Assembly (NCBI RefSeq): GCF_040438885.1
Contig: NZ_CP159218.1
Span: 2,728,001 to 2,792,000 of the forward strand
Reading direction: 5' to 3'
From: Nakamurella sp. A5-74
Lineage (GTDB): Bacteria; Actinomycetota; Actinomycetes; Mycobacteriales; Nakamurellaceae
DNA length: 64,000 nucleotides
Each line of letters opens with the position of its first letter. The stretch's first letter is position 1. Below, piece by piece: positions 10,691-20,452 of the stretch. Position numbers and translations under genes: made by a program. The notes below the pieces were generated by a model. It was not told where the DNA came from and ran no database searches. It saw only the letters and a program-made list of their open reading frames with translations.

Positions 10691-12960
10691 CCGACCCCAC
10701 CACCCCCGCACCAGCGCCCCAGGAGCCGACTCCCCCGGCGGCCACGGCCCCGGCGGCTCCGGCGGCCCCGGCCCCGGCCGCTCCACCAGCTGCCCCGCAG
10801 ATCCCGATCGACGACCTGGAGCGTGTCATCGGCGGCGACACCCACGATCCGCACGGGATCCTCGGGCGGCATCCGCAGCCGGACGGCAGCACCGTGGTGC
10901 GCACCCTGCGGCACCACGCGCGCAGCGTCACGTTGATCACCGAGACGAACGAGTTCCCGCTGGAGCACCTGCACGGCGGCATCTTCGCGGTCACGGTGCC
11001 CGGTGAGCTCGGTGACTACCGGCTGCGGGTCGACTACGGCGACGATGCCGTCCACACGGTCGATGACCCCTACCGCTGGCTCCCGACGCTCGGCGAGGTG
11101 GATCTGCACCTGATCGGTGAGGGCCGCCACGAGAATCTGTGGGACGTGCTCGGCGCACATCCGCGCAGCTACGACACCCCGATGGGCGAGGTGCACGGCA
11201 CCTCGTTCGCGGTCTGGGCCCCGAACGCGCGCGGCGTCCGGGTGACGGGCGATTTCGACCACTGGAGTGGTGCAGCCCAACCGATGCGATCGCTGGGCAG
11301 CAGCGGTGTCTGGGAGATCTTCCTGCCGGGCGTCGGACCTGGGTCCAACTACAAGTTCCAGATCCTCGGACCCGACCGGGTCTGGACGTCCAAGGCGGAC
11401 CCGATGGCGTTCGCCGCCGAGGTCCCACCGGCCACCGCGTCGGTCATCACCCGCAGCTCCTACCGCTGGGGCGACGAGGACTGGCTGGCCGAGCGCGCCG
11501 AGCGCGACGCGCTCAGCTCGCCCATGTCGGTGTACGAGGTGCACGCCGGGTCCTGGCGCAAGGGACTCGACTACCGGGAACTCGCGCACGCCCTCGTCGA
11601 AGACCTGGACGCCACCAATTTCACCCACGTCGAGTTCCTGCCGCTCACCGCGCACCCGTTCGGCGGCTCGTGGGGGTACCAGGTGACCTCGTACTACGCA
11701 CCGGATCCCCGGTTCGGGTCGCCGGACGACTTCCGCTACCTGATCGACACCCTGCACCAGGCCGGGTACGGCGTCATCCTCGACTGGGTACCTGCGCACT
11801 TCCCCAAGGACGCCTGGGCGCTGGCCCGATTCGACGGCACCCCGCTGTACGAGCACGCCGATCCACACCGCGGCGAGCAGAAGGACTGGGGCACGCTGAT
11901 CTTCGACTTCGGTCGCAGCGAGGTCCGCAACTTCCTGGTCGCCAACGCCCTGTATTGGCTCGAGCAGTTCCACATCGACGGGCTGCGGGTCGACGCGGTC
12001 GCCTCGATGCTGTACCTGGACTACAGCCGTGAGGCCGGCGAGTGGACGCCGAACATCCACGGCGGCAACGAGAACCTGGAAGCGGTTTCGCTGCTGCAGG
12101 AAGTCAATGCCACCGTCGGGAAGCGCGTCCCCGGAGCACTGATGATCGCCGAGGAGTCGACCGCGTGGCCCGGCGTCACGCGGCCGACGCATCTGGGCGG
12201 TCTGGGCTTCCACCTGAAGTGGAACATGGGCTGGATGCACGACTCGCTGAGCTACGTCTCGCGGGACCCGATCCACCGTTCATGGCACCACAACGAGCTG
12301 ACCTTCTCGTTGATGTATGCCTTCACCGAGCAGTTCGTGCTGCCGCTCTCGCACGACGAAGTGGTGCACGGCAAGGGATCCCTGTGGGGCAAGATCCCGG
12401 GCGACGGGTGGCGTCGGGCCGCGACCCTCCGGGCGTACTACGCCCACATGTGGGCGCACCCCGGCAAGCAGCTGCTGTTCATGGGCGGCGAGATCGGAAA
12501 CCCGCTGGAGTGGAACGACAACACCTCGGTGCCGTGGGAGCTGCTCGAAGACCCGCTGCATGCCGGAGTCCGCTCACTGATCGGTGATCTCAACAGCGCC
12601 TACCGGGAGCACCCTGCGCTGTGGACCCAGGACTTCGATCCGGCCGGGTTCCAGTGGATCGATGCGAACGATCGCGAGGGCAACACCTTCTCCTACCTGC
12701 GCTGGGGCACCGACGGCTCGGCGGTCGCCTGCGTCGTCAACATGTCCGCCACCCCGCACCAGCAGTACCGGATCGGGCTGCCGCGTACCGGCACCTGGCG
12801 GGAGATCGTCAACACCGATGCCGCCGCCTACCGCGGTTCCGGGATGGGAAATCTCGGCTCGGTCGAGGCGGTGGAAGGTCAGTGGCACGGTCAGAGCGCC
12901 ACGGCCGAGATCGTGTTGCCACCGCTGGCCACGGTCTGGCTCGCCCACGACGGCAGCTGA
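10687..12960 (+). CDS. glgB: 1,4-alpha-glucan branching enzyme
   Basis: Introduces alpha-1,6 branches into the glucan made by GlgE. It is 757 aa. A Pro/Ala-rich stretch of about 40 residues at the N-terminus is unusual for the family and probably disordered. It is followed by the N-terminal beta domain, the CBM48 module and the GH13_9 barrel with [10 protein letters not shown] (about D436), [10 protein letters not shown] (about E489) and [12 protein letters not shown]. The GTG start at 10687 overlaps the mak stop (GTGA), a sign of coupling. Confidence 0.94.
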   Translation: MTDPTTPAPAPQEPTPPAATAPAAPAAPAPAAPPAAPQIPIDDLERVIGGDTHDPHGILGRHPQPDGSTVVRTLRHHARSVTLITETNEFPLEHLHGGIFAVTVPGELGDYRLRVDYGDDAVHTVDDPYRWLPTLGEVDLHLIGEGRHENLWDVLGAHPRSYDTPMGEVHGTSFAVWAPNARGVRVTGDFDHWSGAAQPMRSLGSSGVWEIFLPGVGPGSNYKFQILGPDRVWTSKADPMAFAAEVPPATASVITRSSYRWGDEDWLAERAERDALSSPMSVYEVHAGSWRKGLDYRELAHALVEDLDATNFTHVEFLPLTAHPFGGSWGYQVTSYYAPDPRFGSPDDFRYLIDTLHQAGYGVILDWVPAHFPKDAWALARFDGTPLYEHADPHRGEQKDWGTLIFDFGRSEVRNFLVANALYWLEQFHIDGLRVDAVASMLYLDYSREAGEWTPNIHGGNENLEAVSLLQEVNATVGKRVPGALMIAEESTAWPGVTRPTHLGGLGFHLKWNMGWMHDSLSYVSRDPIHRSWHHNELTFSLMYAFTEQFVLPLSHDEVVHGKGSLWGKIPGDGWRRAATLRAYYAHMWAHPGKQLLFMGGEIGNPLEWNDNTSVPWELLEDPLHAGVRSLIGDLNSAYREHPALWTQDFDPAGFQWIDANDREGNTFSYLRWGTDGSAVACVVNMSATPHQQYRIGLPRTGTWREIVNTDAAAYRGSGMGNLGSVEAVEGQWHGQSATAEIVLPPLATVWLAHDGS

Positions 12961-13020
12961 CGAGGACCCGACCGGGCACCCTTGCCGGGACGCGAACGGA
13001 CGGAGACGGGTGGGATCGAC

Positions 13021-14442
13021 GTGACACGCCGATCCCACCCGGTCCGTCCGGCCCCGTGGCGAGCGCCCGTGATCGGGTTGTGCGCGCTCCTGCTGATCTC
13101 CTGCAGCTCCGGTGCCGGTCCAGGCGCGTCATCGACCCTCGCGTCAGCCGGGACCAACGCTCCGGCGGACCCGCAGTCCACCCGCTCGACCGGGACGGGT
13201 GGAACGGTGGTCGACATCGACGGCGGTGCCGGCCTGGACACCGGCGGCACGTTGATCCACCTCCGGCAGACGCCCACCGTCGTCTCCACCACCTCCGGTC
13301 GCGACGTTGCGGCCCTCCTCACCGACCTGGAGACCTTCTGGTCGCGGCAACTCGAGGGCGCGTTCACCACACCTCGCGGCGGCTATCTACTCACCGACAC
13401 GGCCGACGTCCGCGCGGTCAGCAGCGGTGCTACCGCGTCCTCCGGGCCAACGGCGTCCCCGACCAGTACGCCCGCAGCCCCGTCCGCGGGACCCGGCGCG
13501 AGTGCCGGTCCGACTGCCGACTACAGCTGCGCGGGCAACGCGGATGCTCTGCGCAGCAACGCTTTCTACTGCCCGGGTGACGACGCGATCGTGATCGATG
13601 CCGGCGCCCTGGTTCCGGTGGTGCGGAGCTCCTACGGCATCGGTGGTCTCGCTGCCGCGCTCGCCCACGAGTACGGTCATCTGGTCCAGGCCCGCATCGG
13701 CCCCACCTCGGCCCAGCAGCGCGACGATCCGGAGCGGTATCCGCAGGTGCTGATCGAGGCCCAGGCAGACTGCGCCGCCGGCGCCTATCTCGCCTGGGCC
13801 GCCGGCACCAGCCCGGTGCCGGGCACCGCGCGACTGAATCTCCCGGTCGCGACGCTGCCGCGCAGCATCTCCACGCTGGTCGACTTCCGCGACAGTGCCA
13901 CGGCACCCACCAGCGAGCTGTTCCACGGCTACGGCCTCGACCGCCTGCGTGCCGTCGTCCGCGGGTATCAGCAGGGTGCACGTTCCTGCGCCGCGATGAG
14001 GGTCGGCGACCTCGACCTGACGCTGGGTCGGGCGGGGACGACGGCTCCGAGTGCGACGGAGCGGTATCCGGACGCGGCTGCCGTCGCCGGTGCGGCCAAC
14101 GCAGCGCTCGACTCCTTCGACCCGGGCGCGCGGGGCGTCGCGGCCAGGGCGTCGGACGCGGACCTGGCTGCTGCCACGGAGATCGGGCAGTTCGCGCAGG
14201 GCTCGGCCACCGTCCTGGCGTTCGGCCGACGCCGGATTCCCGCCGCTGCCGACTGCTACCTGGGTGCGTTCTCCCGCGCCCGGTACGGCCATTCAGCGGC
14301 CGGAACCCTGGGGTCGTGGCGTTCAGACGCCGACGAGGCCATGGACCTGGTGATCGCCCGGAGCACGGCCAGTGCCACCGGCTGGGCGCAGATCACCGAG
14401 TTCGTCACCGGCTTCGGCGGCGGGCTCGCGGCCTGCCGCTGA
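13021..14442 (+). CDS. Secreted lipoprotein with zinc-metallopeptidase HEXXH motif
   Basis: A 473-aa exported protein of unproven function. The GTG at 13021 gives a signal peptide with an Arg-containing n-region, a hydrophobic core and a lipobox ending LLISC at about residue 32; a longer frame from 12982 would spoil it. A Ser/Thr/Pro/Gly-rich linker lies near residues 135-165. The motif LAHEYGH matches the zinc site of neutral zinc metallopeptidases of the YpfJ type, and the flanking text (DDAIVIDAG, QADCAAGAYLAWA) fits that family. Substrate unknown. It follows glgB on the same strand after 60 nt and converges with the YbbN-like gene. Confidence 0.7.
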   Translation: MTRRSHPVRPAPWRAPVIGLCALLLISCSSGAGPGASSTLASAGTNAPADPQSTRSTGTGGTVVDIDGGAGLDTGGTLIHLRQTPTVVSTTSGRDVAALLTDLETFWSRQLEGAFTTPRGGYLLTDTADVRAVSSGATASSGPTASPTSTPAAPSAGPGASAGPTADYSCAGNADALRSNAFYCPGDDAIVIDAGALVPVVRSSYGIGGLAAALAHEYGHLVQARIGPTSAQQRDDPERYPQVLIEAQADCAAGAYLAWAAGTSPVPGTARLNLPVATLPRSISTLVDFRDSATAPTSELFHGYGLDRLRAVVRGYQQGARSCAAMRVGDLDLTLGRAGTTAPSATERYPDAAAVAGAANAALDSFDPGARGVAARASDADLAAATEIGQFAQGSATVLAFGRRRIPAAADCYLGAFSRARYGHSAAGTLGSWRSDADEAMDLVIARSTASATGWAQITEFVTGFGGGLAACR

Positions 14443-14455
14443 GCTGTTCCTCGTT

Positions 14456-14503
14456 CTCAGTACAGCCCGGACTCAGTACAGCCCGGACTCAGTACAGCGC
14501 GGC
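14456..14503. repeat. 16-bp tandem repeat, about three copies, across a stop codon
   Basis: The unit CTCAGTACAGCCCGGA occurs at 14456-14471 and 14472-14487, with a partial third copy from 14488. The third copy holds the stop codon and last codons of the YbbN-like gene (minus strand). It looks like a local duplication of that gene's 3' end in the gap between two convergent genes. Confidence 0.75.
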
Positions 14504-15469
14504 AGCCAGCGAGCGGCGGGCCGCCACCACCTGCGGGTCGTCGACGTCGAAGAGCCCGAACAGCAGCACCAGATGTTCCCGCAGCGCAGTCTTCTCCTCC
14601 GGCCCACCCCGGCGCACCGCACCGATCAACCGGTCGAACGCGCCGGCGACATCGCTGTCGGCAACCTGCACATCGGCGGCGATGCACTGCGCGGCAACAT
14701 CATCAGGTGCGGCGTCGGCCAGCGCGACCGCACCCTCCGGAGCGGCGGCGACCCGGCCGTAGAAGATGGCGGCGGTGCGCCCCCTGGCAGCGTCGGCGTT
14801 GGCCGGCTCGCTGTCGAGGATCTTCTGGAATGCGGTCTCGGCATCGGCATACGACCCGTCCGACATCAGCTCCTCGGCGGCGGTCAGCCGGGGATCCTCC
14901 GGCTTGGGCGGGGGTCCACCGTTCTCTGCCTCGGCCGCGGCGATCCCCGGCAGCCGGTCGCGCAGTGCGTCCAGCAGCCCGGTGATCCACTGCCGCACCT
15001 GCGGTTCGGTCTGGACGCCTGTGTAGGAATCGACGGGCTGACCGGCGGCGAGTGCGACGACGGTGGGCACGGCCTGCACGCCGAACGCCTGGGCAACGCG
15101 CGGGGCAGCGGTGACGTCCACCTGCCCGAGTACCCAACTACCCCCGCTCGCGTCGACGACGGTGGCCAACACCGACGCGGCGTTGTCCCTGGCGTCGCCC
15201 AGCTCGATCACCACCAGCACCTGCGCGGAGGCTTCGACGACCTGACGGAAGTTCTCCTCGGTCACCTCGATGACGAACGGGGAGCGGGGAGCGCCCGGGG
15301 TTGCGGCCGGGTCGGGCGATGCCGCAGCGTCCGGACCGGGCGTTGCCCCGGCGGGCACGGCCGGCTGCTGGGCGCGGGCGGCAAGAGAGCTCAGGTCGAC
15401 GGCACCGGCGAACGCGGCGCTGACAGCAGCCTGTCGCTGGGCTGCGGGGGGAGGGGTCGGTCGAGTCAT
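14489..15469 (-). CDS. YbbN/CnoX-like thioredoxin-fold protein with TPR region, no CXXC
   Basis: 326 aa. After a Pro/Ala-rich N-terminus (about 1-65) comes a thioredoxin-like domain (FVIEVTEENF to VRQWITGLLDAL). The downstream helical part, with SYADAETAFQKILDSEPANADA, resembles the TPR section of the YbbN/CnoX chaperone-holdase family. In the position of the usual WCGPC the protein has ELGDARDNAAS, so both redox cysteines are absent and a holdase role is more likely than thiol exchange. The start is ATG 15469; the frame stays open far upstream but does not look protein-like there. It is divergent from the DUF1800 gene. Confidence 0.75.
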   Translation of the reverse strand: MTRPTPPPAAQRQAAVSAAFAGAVDLSSLAARAQQPAVPAGATPGPDAAASPDPAATPGAPRSPFVIEVTEENFRQVVEASAQVLVVIELGDARDNAASVLATVVDASGGSWVLGQVDVTAAPRVAQAFGVQAVPTVVALAAGQPVDSYTGVQTEPQVRQWITGLLDALRDRLPGIAAAEAENGGPPPKPEDPRLTAAEELMSDGSYADAETAFQKILDSEPANADAARGRTAAIFYGRVAAAPEGAVALADAAPDDVAAQCIAADVQVADSDVAGAFDRLIGAVRRGGPEEKTALREHLVLLFGLFDVDDPQVVAARRSLAAALY

Positions 15470-15616
15470 GACTCCATGGTTCCACGTCCGCCCGCCGCGG
15501 TGCGACCCGCTGTGCACACCCTCGCTGCCGCTCAGCGGACAGCAGAACGGCCCTGAGCTGAAGACGAGCTGAAGACCCGGACCGCAGCGGAGCGCTCGCG
15601 TGGTCCTGGCCGCAAG

Positions 15617-16945
15617 ATGCTGGGTATGACGACTTCCGGCGCTCTCGACGACACCGCCGTGGCTGCCCGGCTGCTGGACAGGTTCACCTTCGGCGCAACC
15701 CAGTCCGAACGGGCGGCGGTCGTCGGGCAGCGCCCTGGCCAGGTCATGCAGACCCTGCTGGGCCGTACCGGCACCGCGCTCCCGGACGGCGTCGCGCTCC
15801 CGGAGTTCCCGGCTGTTGCGAAGCGGAGCAAGGACGAGTCGGCCGATGCCAAGAAGCAGCGTCGCGAGCAGCTCAAGGCCCACCGCGCCACGCTGCTGCA
15901 CTGGTGGATCTCGACGGCCACCCGGTCCGATCACCAACTGACCGAACGGATGGCCTGGTTCTGGAGCGGTCACTTCGCCACCAGCATCGCCAAGGTCCGC
16001 AGCGCAGACCTGATGTACCAGCAGTACGGGGCGCTGCGCAGTGGCGGAACCGGCGAGTTCGCCGCGCTCGCGCAGACGATGATCGTCGATCCGGCCATGC
16101 TCCGGTGGCTGGACGGCACCGCCAACAAGGTCGGTGCGGCGAATGAGAACCTGTCTCGCGAGTTCCTGGAACTGTTCGCCCTCGGACCGGGCGGATACAC
16201 CGAGGACGACGTGCGCGCCGGCGCCCGCGGGCTCACCGGCTGGACCGTCGACCGGAAGACCGGGAAGGCGCGACACGTCGCACAGCGCCACGACGACGCA
16301 TCCGTGACGTTCCTCGGGAGGACCGGACCGCTGGACGCCGCAGCCTTCGTGGCGCAGGCACTGGCGCAGCCGCAGAGCCCCCGGTTCGTGATCGACCGCA
16401 TCTGGTTCCGCCTGGTGTCGACCACCCCACCGGACACCCCGACCCTCCTGCGACTGCAGAAGGCCTACGGCGCCGGCGATCTGGCCGCCCTGCTGCAGGC
16501 GCTCGCTCTGGAGCCAGCGTGGGCGGATCCAGCATCCTCCCTCGTCAAACAACCGGCGGAGTGGCTGATCGGGGCGGTGCGGGTGTGTGCGATCGATCCG
16601 CGCACCCTGCCGGACGCTTCCCTCACCGCCGTCCTGAAGGGTCTCAGCGCGTTGGGTCAGGTGCCCTTCGCCCCGCCCAGCGTGGGCGGCTGGCCCAGCG
16701 GAAGGGCCTGGCTGACCGCGGCGACCGCCGTCAGCAGGGCGCGGCTGGCACAGCGTCTCGCGGCCGTCGCACCGGTGCGCACGATGCTCGGTCGGTCTCC
16801 GGCGGCGCGCGTCGACGCCCTCGGCCTGTTGCTCGGCCGAACCTGGACCGACCGCACCCGGGCGGCGCTGCTGGCCGTGGCCGACTCCCCCGTCGATGCA
16901 CTCGCCCTCGCGCTCTGCTCCCCCGAGTACGTGGTGTCGGCATGA
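15617..16945 (+). CDS. DUF1800 domain-containing protein
   Basis: 442 aa. Family features include the early RFTFGATQSE segment, LLHWWISTA, WFWSGHFATS, NLSREFLELFALGPGGYTEDDV and FAPPSVGGWPSGRAW near the end. DUF1800 proteins have no proven biochemical role but almost always sit beside a DUF1501 gene, as here, and are often linked to secretion or carbohydrate use. ATG 15617 and ATG 15626 are both possible starts. No clear signal peptide. The gap to the next gene is 46 nt, so the two are probably co-transcribed. Confidence 0.85.
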   Translation: MLGMTTSGALDDTAVAARLLDRFTFGATQSERAAVVGQRPGQVMQTLLGRTGTALPDGVALPEFPAVAKRSKDESADAKKQRREQLKAHRATLLHWWISTATRSDHQLTERMAWFWSGHFATSIAKVRSADLMYQQYGALRSGGTGEFAALAQTMIVDPAMLRWLDGTANKVGAANENLSREFLELFALGPGGYTEDDVRAGARGLTGWTVDRKTGKARHVAQRHDDASVTFLGRTGPLDAAAFVAQALAQPQSPRFVIDRIWFRLVSTTPPDTPTLLRLQKAYGAGDLAALLQALALEPAWADPASSLVKQPAEWLIGAVRVCAIDPRTLPDASLTAVLKGLSALGQVPFAPPSVGGWPSGRAWLTAATAVSRARLAQRLAAVAPVRTMLGRSPAARVDALGLLLGRTWTDRTRAALLAVADSPVDALALALCSPEYVVSA

Positions 16946-16991
16946 GCCACCGGAGCTCGGCCATCCCCCGACCAGCCGAAGAGGTTCAGCG

Positions 16992-18299
16992 ATGACGGTC
17001 CCCAGCACCCGCACCACCAGCCTGTCCACCTGCGTCAGCGGTCTCACCCGTCGTCGGTTCCTGCAGTACTCGGGGGTCGCAGCCGCCGGCACCCTGGCCG
17101 TCGGCTGCACCTCACCGGTCGTCGGTGTCGCCGACGTCCTGGCGGCAACCGCTGCCGCACCGCGCAGCACGGAGGACGGCGTGCTGGTGGTCGTCACGCT
17201 CTACGGGGGCAATGACGGCCTCAACACGGTGATCCCGGCTGCTGACCCGGTCTACCAGAAAGCCCGCCGTGACCTCGCCTACCAGCCGCACGAAGTACTG
17301 GACCTCGGCGAGGGGCTGGGTCTCAACCCTGGCCTGGCCGGTCTGAAACGTCTGTGGGACAGCAAGAATCTGGCGGTCGTCCGGGGTGTCGGGTACCCGA
17401 CACCGGACCACTCGCACTTCCGGTCGATGGCGATCTGGCAGACCGGCTCACCGACCACCAGCGTTCCGTCCGGGTGGCTGGGGCGGTGGCTGGACAGCAC
17501 GGGATCCGCCGATGCGCTGCAGGCGGTGTCGATCGATCCGGTGATGCCGCCGCTGATGGCCGGCGCGCAGCGATCGGCCGCGTCCTTCCCGCCCGGCGGG
17601 CTGCAGCTCCCCCGCGGCGCCGTCGGGACCGGCATGGCAGCCCTCGGGAACCCGTGTGCGCAGGACAGCAGCTGGCAGGCCGCTGCTGCCAGGGCGATCT
17701 CGGAGATCGAGGTGATCAGCGACGCCCTAGAGCCCGCGGTCGCCACAGCACGACAGACCGACAGCGATCCGGCAGCCGAGAGCACCGAGCAGCAGGGCGC
17801 GACCACGGGCGGACGCGGAGCGCTCGACGTCCAACTCGGGTTGGTCGCCGCGATGATCGAGATGGGCGCGCCCACCCGGGCATACTCGGTCTCCCTCGGC
17901 GGCTTCGACACGCACTCCGATGAGCGCGACACCCAGCAGCGGCTGCTGGGCGAACTCGACGGTGCGCTCACCGCCTTCCAGCACCGGATGAGCGCACATC
18001 CGTTGGGGCACAGAGTGGTGACGATGGTCTACTCCGAGTTCGGCCGCCGGGTCACCGCGAACAGTTCCGAGGGCACCGACCACGGGACGGCCGGGCCGAT
18101 GTTCGTCCTCGGCGACCAGGTGCTCGGCGGCTTCCACGGCGACGAGCCCTCCTTGTCCGCGCTGCAGCAGGACGACCTGAGCGTGACGACCGACTTCCGC
18201 GACGTGTACGGCACGATGCTGCAGGGAGTGCTGGGCGCCGACCCGGCCCGTACCCTCGACGGCTGGACAGGGCACCTCGACGGACTGCTGCGCGCCTGA
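16992..18299 (+). CDS. DUF1501 domain-containing protein with Tat signal
   Basis: 435 aa, partner of the DUF1800 protein. The N-terminus carries a twin-arginine signal (LTRRRFLQYSGVAAAGTLAVGC), indicating export in folded form; the Cys after AVG may also be a lipobox. The mature part has YGGNDGLNTVIPAAD, HSHFRSMAIWQT, LGGFDTHSDE and EFGRRVTANSSEGTDHGTAGP, which mark the sulfatase/alkaline-phosphatase-like DUF1501 fold. The ATG at 16992 follows GAAGAGG. Its stop lies 4 nt from the end of the convergent histidine-kinase gene. Confidence 0.87.
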   Translation: MTVPSTRTTSLSTCVSGLTRRRFLQYSGVAAAGTLAVGCTSPVVGVADVLAATAAAPRSTEDGVLVVVTLYGGNDGLNTVIPAADPVYQKARRDLAYQPHEVLDLGEGLGLNPGLAGLKRLWDSKNLAVVRGVGYPTPDHSHFRSMAIWQTGSPTTSVPSGWLGRWLDSTGSADALQAVSIDPVMPPLMAGAQRSAASFPPGGLQLPRGAVGTGMAALGNPCAQDSSWQAAAARAISEIEVISDALEPAVATARQTDSDPAAESTEQQGATTGGRGALDVQLGLVAAMIEMGAPTRAYSVSLGGFDTHSDERDTQQRLLGELDGALTAFQHRMSAHPLGHRVVTMVYSEFGRRVTANSSEGTDHGTAGPMFVLGDQVLGGFHGDEPSLSALQQDDLSVTTDFRDVYGTMLQGVLGADPARTLDGWTGHLDGLLRA

Positions 18300-18303
18300 T
18301 CAC

Positions 18304-19692
18304 TCAGGCCGACAGGGGCGGTGTCGGCGGCACCTCGGAAGTGGCGGTTGCCGGCAGCACCAGACGGAAGACCGCACCGGCGCCCTGCGGCAGCCCCGGT
18401 GGTCGGGTGTCCCACAGCAGCACGTCGCCGCCGTGGACCCTGGCGAAGCGTCGAGCCAACGACAGCCCCAAGCCAGAACCCGTTGCTGCAGAACGACTCC
18501 GGTCGCCGTCACCGCGATACATCCGCGCGAAGATCAGCTCCCGTTCGGCCTCCGGTACGCCGGCCCCGGCATCGGCGACGTCGAGTGCGACCGTCCCGTC
18601 CGCCGCGCTCCACCGGCACTCGACCCACGGCTGCTGCGCGTCTGCCGACGCTCGCACCGCATTGTCGAGCAGGTTGCGGACCATCCCCCGCAGTGCCGTC
18701 GGCTCCGCCACCACGATCGTCGGGTCCGCCGCCGAGCCGATGGCGAGCTCGGGCTGCAGCGCGAAGCGGACCCGGGGGTGGATCTGCTGCAGGACACGCA
18801 TCTGATCGGCGGCCATGCCGTACAGCGACAACGGTTCCCGGCGCTGCGCCGCACCCGGCTCCGACCGAGCCAGCGCGAGCAGCTGGTCGAGCAGCTGGCT
18901 GCTGCGCTGCACCTCACCGACGATCTGCGCCAGCAGCTCGTCCCGTTCGTCCGGCCGGAGTTGTTGGTGCAGCAGTGATTCCGCTGCCAGTCGGACCCCG
19001 GTCATCGGGGTGCGGAGCTCGTGGGCCACGTCCGCGAGGAACTGCTCACCGCGGATCCTGGTCTGCACCGCCTCCTGTTCGGCACCCTCGAGGCTGTCCA
19101 GCATGCTGTCCAACGCGGTCGCCGTCTGACCCAGCTCGCTGGTGGCCGGCGTCGGATCGAGTCGTACGCCGCGTTCGCCGCCGGCGATCCGGCGGGCGCT
19201 CTGGGCCATCCGGCGCAGCGGGTACAACACGCTCGTCGCCAGCAGGACTGCCAGCAGAGCTCCGAGCAGCAGTGCTGCCAGACCGGTGAGTACCAGGGTG
19301 CGGGCCAACGTGCTGCCGGCCTGGTCCACCAGCGCCGAGTCGATCGTCAGCACCAACCGTGCTCCGCGCACCTGGCCAGTGCCCGCCAGCACGGCCTCCC
19401 GGCGCGGCCCGCTGACCGGAGCGGCACCGAGTTGTTCGCCGGACGGCAGCGTCAGGGTCGCCCTGACACCCTGGGCGTCCACCCGGTTCACCAGCTGCCG
19501 GGGCGCCGTGCCCTGCAGAGCCAGTTGCCTGGCCAGCTGCAGCCGGCTGGTCAGCAGCGCGGAGGCGGCATCGTCGGTCTGCCGGGTGTACACGGCGCCG
19601 ACAACCCAGCCCGCCGAGACCAGGGTGATCGCCAGGATCGCGACGACGCCGATCACCAGCCGGGCGCGCACTGCGGGGGTCCGAACGCTCAC
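18304..19692 (-). CDS. Sensor histidine kinase
   Basis: 462 aa, membrane sensor of a two-component system. Transmembrane segments lie near residues 11-35 and 131-155, with an extracytoplasmic domain of about 95 aa between them. A HAMP-like stretch (YPLRRMAQSARRIAGGE) follows. The HisKA box FLADVAHELRTP holds the phospho-acceptor at about H224. The ATPase domain shows an N box (RNLLDNAV), a G1 box (DAGAGVPE) and a G2 box (GSGLGLSLARR). The GTG start overlaps the stop of the response-regulator gene by GTGA. The stimulus cannot be told from sequence. Confidence 0.93.
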   Translation of the reverse strand: MSVRTPAVRARLVIGVVAILAITLVSAGWVVGAVYTRQTDDAASALLTSRLQLARQLALQGTAPRQLVNRVDAQGVRATLTLPSGEQLGAAPVSGPRREAVLAGTGQVRGARLVLTIDSALVDQAGSTLARTLVLTGLAALLLGALLAVLLATSVLYPLRRMAQSARRIAGGERGVRLDPTPATSELGQTATALDSMLDSLEGAEQEAVQTRIRGEQFLADVAHELRTPMTGVRLAAESLLHQQLRPDERDELLAQIVGEVQRSSQLLDQLLALARSEPGAAQRREPLSLYGMAADQMRVLQQIHPRVRFALQPELAIGSAADPTIVVAEPTALRGMVRNLLDNAVRASADAQQPWVECRWSAADGTVALDVADAGAGVPEAERELIFARMYRGDGDRSRSAATGSGLGLSLARRFARVHGGDVLLWDTRPPGLPQGAGAVFRLVLPATATSEVPPTPPLSA

Positions 19693-20378
19693 GTCGGATC
19701 CCCGAGTCGGTAACCGGTCCCTCTGACCGTGTGCAGCATGCGCGGGCCGTGCTGCTCCAGCTTCCGGCGCAGCGCGGACACGTGGACCTCGACCACGTTG
19801 GGATCGAAACCGTCGTATCCCCAGACAGCAGTGAGCAGCTGTGTCTTGGTGACGACCCGACCCGGGCGGGCCGCCAGATACCCGACCAGCCGCCGCTCGG
19901 TGTCGGTGAGCTCGAGCAAACGGCCGGCACGCAACACCGTCATCGCGTCGTCCCGCAGCTCGAGATCACCGACGACGACAGCGCCTGCCGACCCCCCGGC
20001 CCTGCGCAGCAGCACCCGGCAGCGCGCGATCAGCTCCGCCATGGCGAACGGCTTCACCAGGTAGTCGTCCGCACCGTCGGTCAGACCGCGGACCCGGTCG
20101 GCCGTGGCATCCCGGGCAGTCAACATGAGCACGGGGATGCCTGTCCGGGAGCGGACAAGATCCAGCAGCGCAAAGCCGTCGCGCCCGGGCAGCATCACGT
20201 CCAGGATCACCAGATCAGCGGGTCGCTCCTGCAGCTCGCGCTCCAGCTCGGTGCCGTCCGGCAACGCGGTCACCCCGAAGCCTTCGGCGACCAGGGCGCG
20301 GGACACCGTGGTGCGGATCGGGACCGAGTCCTCGACCAGCACCACCCGCGCCGGTCCGGGGGTCTGCACAGTTCCCAT
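19689..20378 (-). CDS. OmpR/PhoB-family response regulator
   Basis: 229 aa. A receiver domain with VLVEDS (acidic pocket), VILDVMLPG (phospho-acceptor about D60) and LVKPFAMAEL (conserved Lys) is followed by a winged-helix DNA-binding domain (LTDTERRLVGYLA, PNVVEVHVSALRRKLE). It is the first gene of the pair with the histidine kinase downstream. ATG 20378 gives the typical short N-terminus; the longer open frame upstream is not conserved in style. Divergent from the MFS gene at 20453, which could be a target. Confidence 0.93.
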   Translation of the reverse strand: MGTVQTPGPARVVLVEDSVPIRTTVSRALVAEGFGVTALPDGTELERELQERPADLVILDVMLPGRDGFALLDLVRSRTGIPVLMLTARDATADRVRGLTDGADDYLVKPFAMAELIARCRVLLRRAGGSAGAVVVGDLELRDDAMTVLRAGRLLELTDTERRLVGYLAARPGRVVTKTQLLTAVWGYDGFDPNVVEVHVSALRRKLEQHGPRMLHTVRGTGYRLGDPT

Positions 20379-20452
20379 TCTGCCCCGCGCGGGTGCACCA
20401 CGACCGACCCCACAGGAGCTGACCGCCGCGCAGCGGCCTAGCGTGGCAGGAG

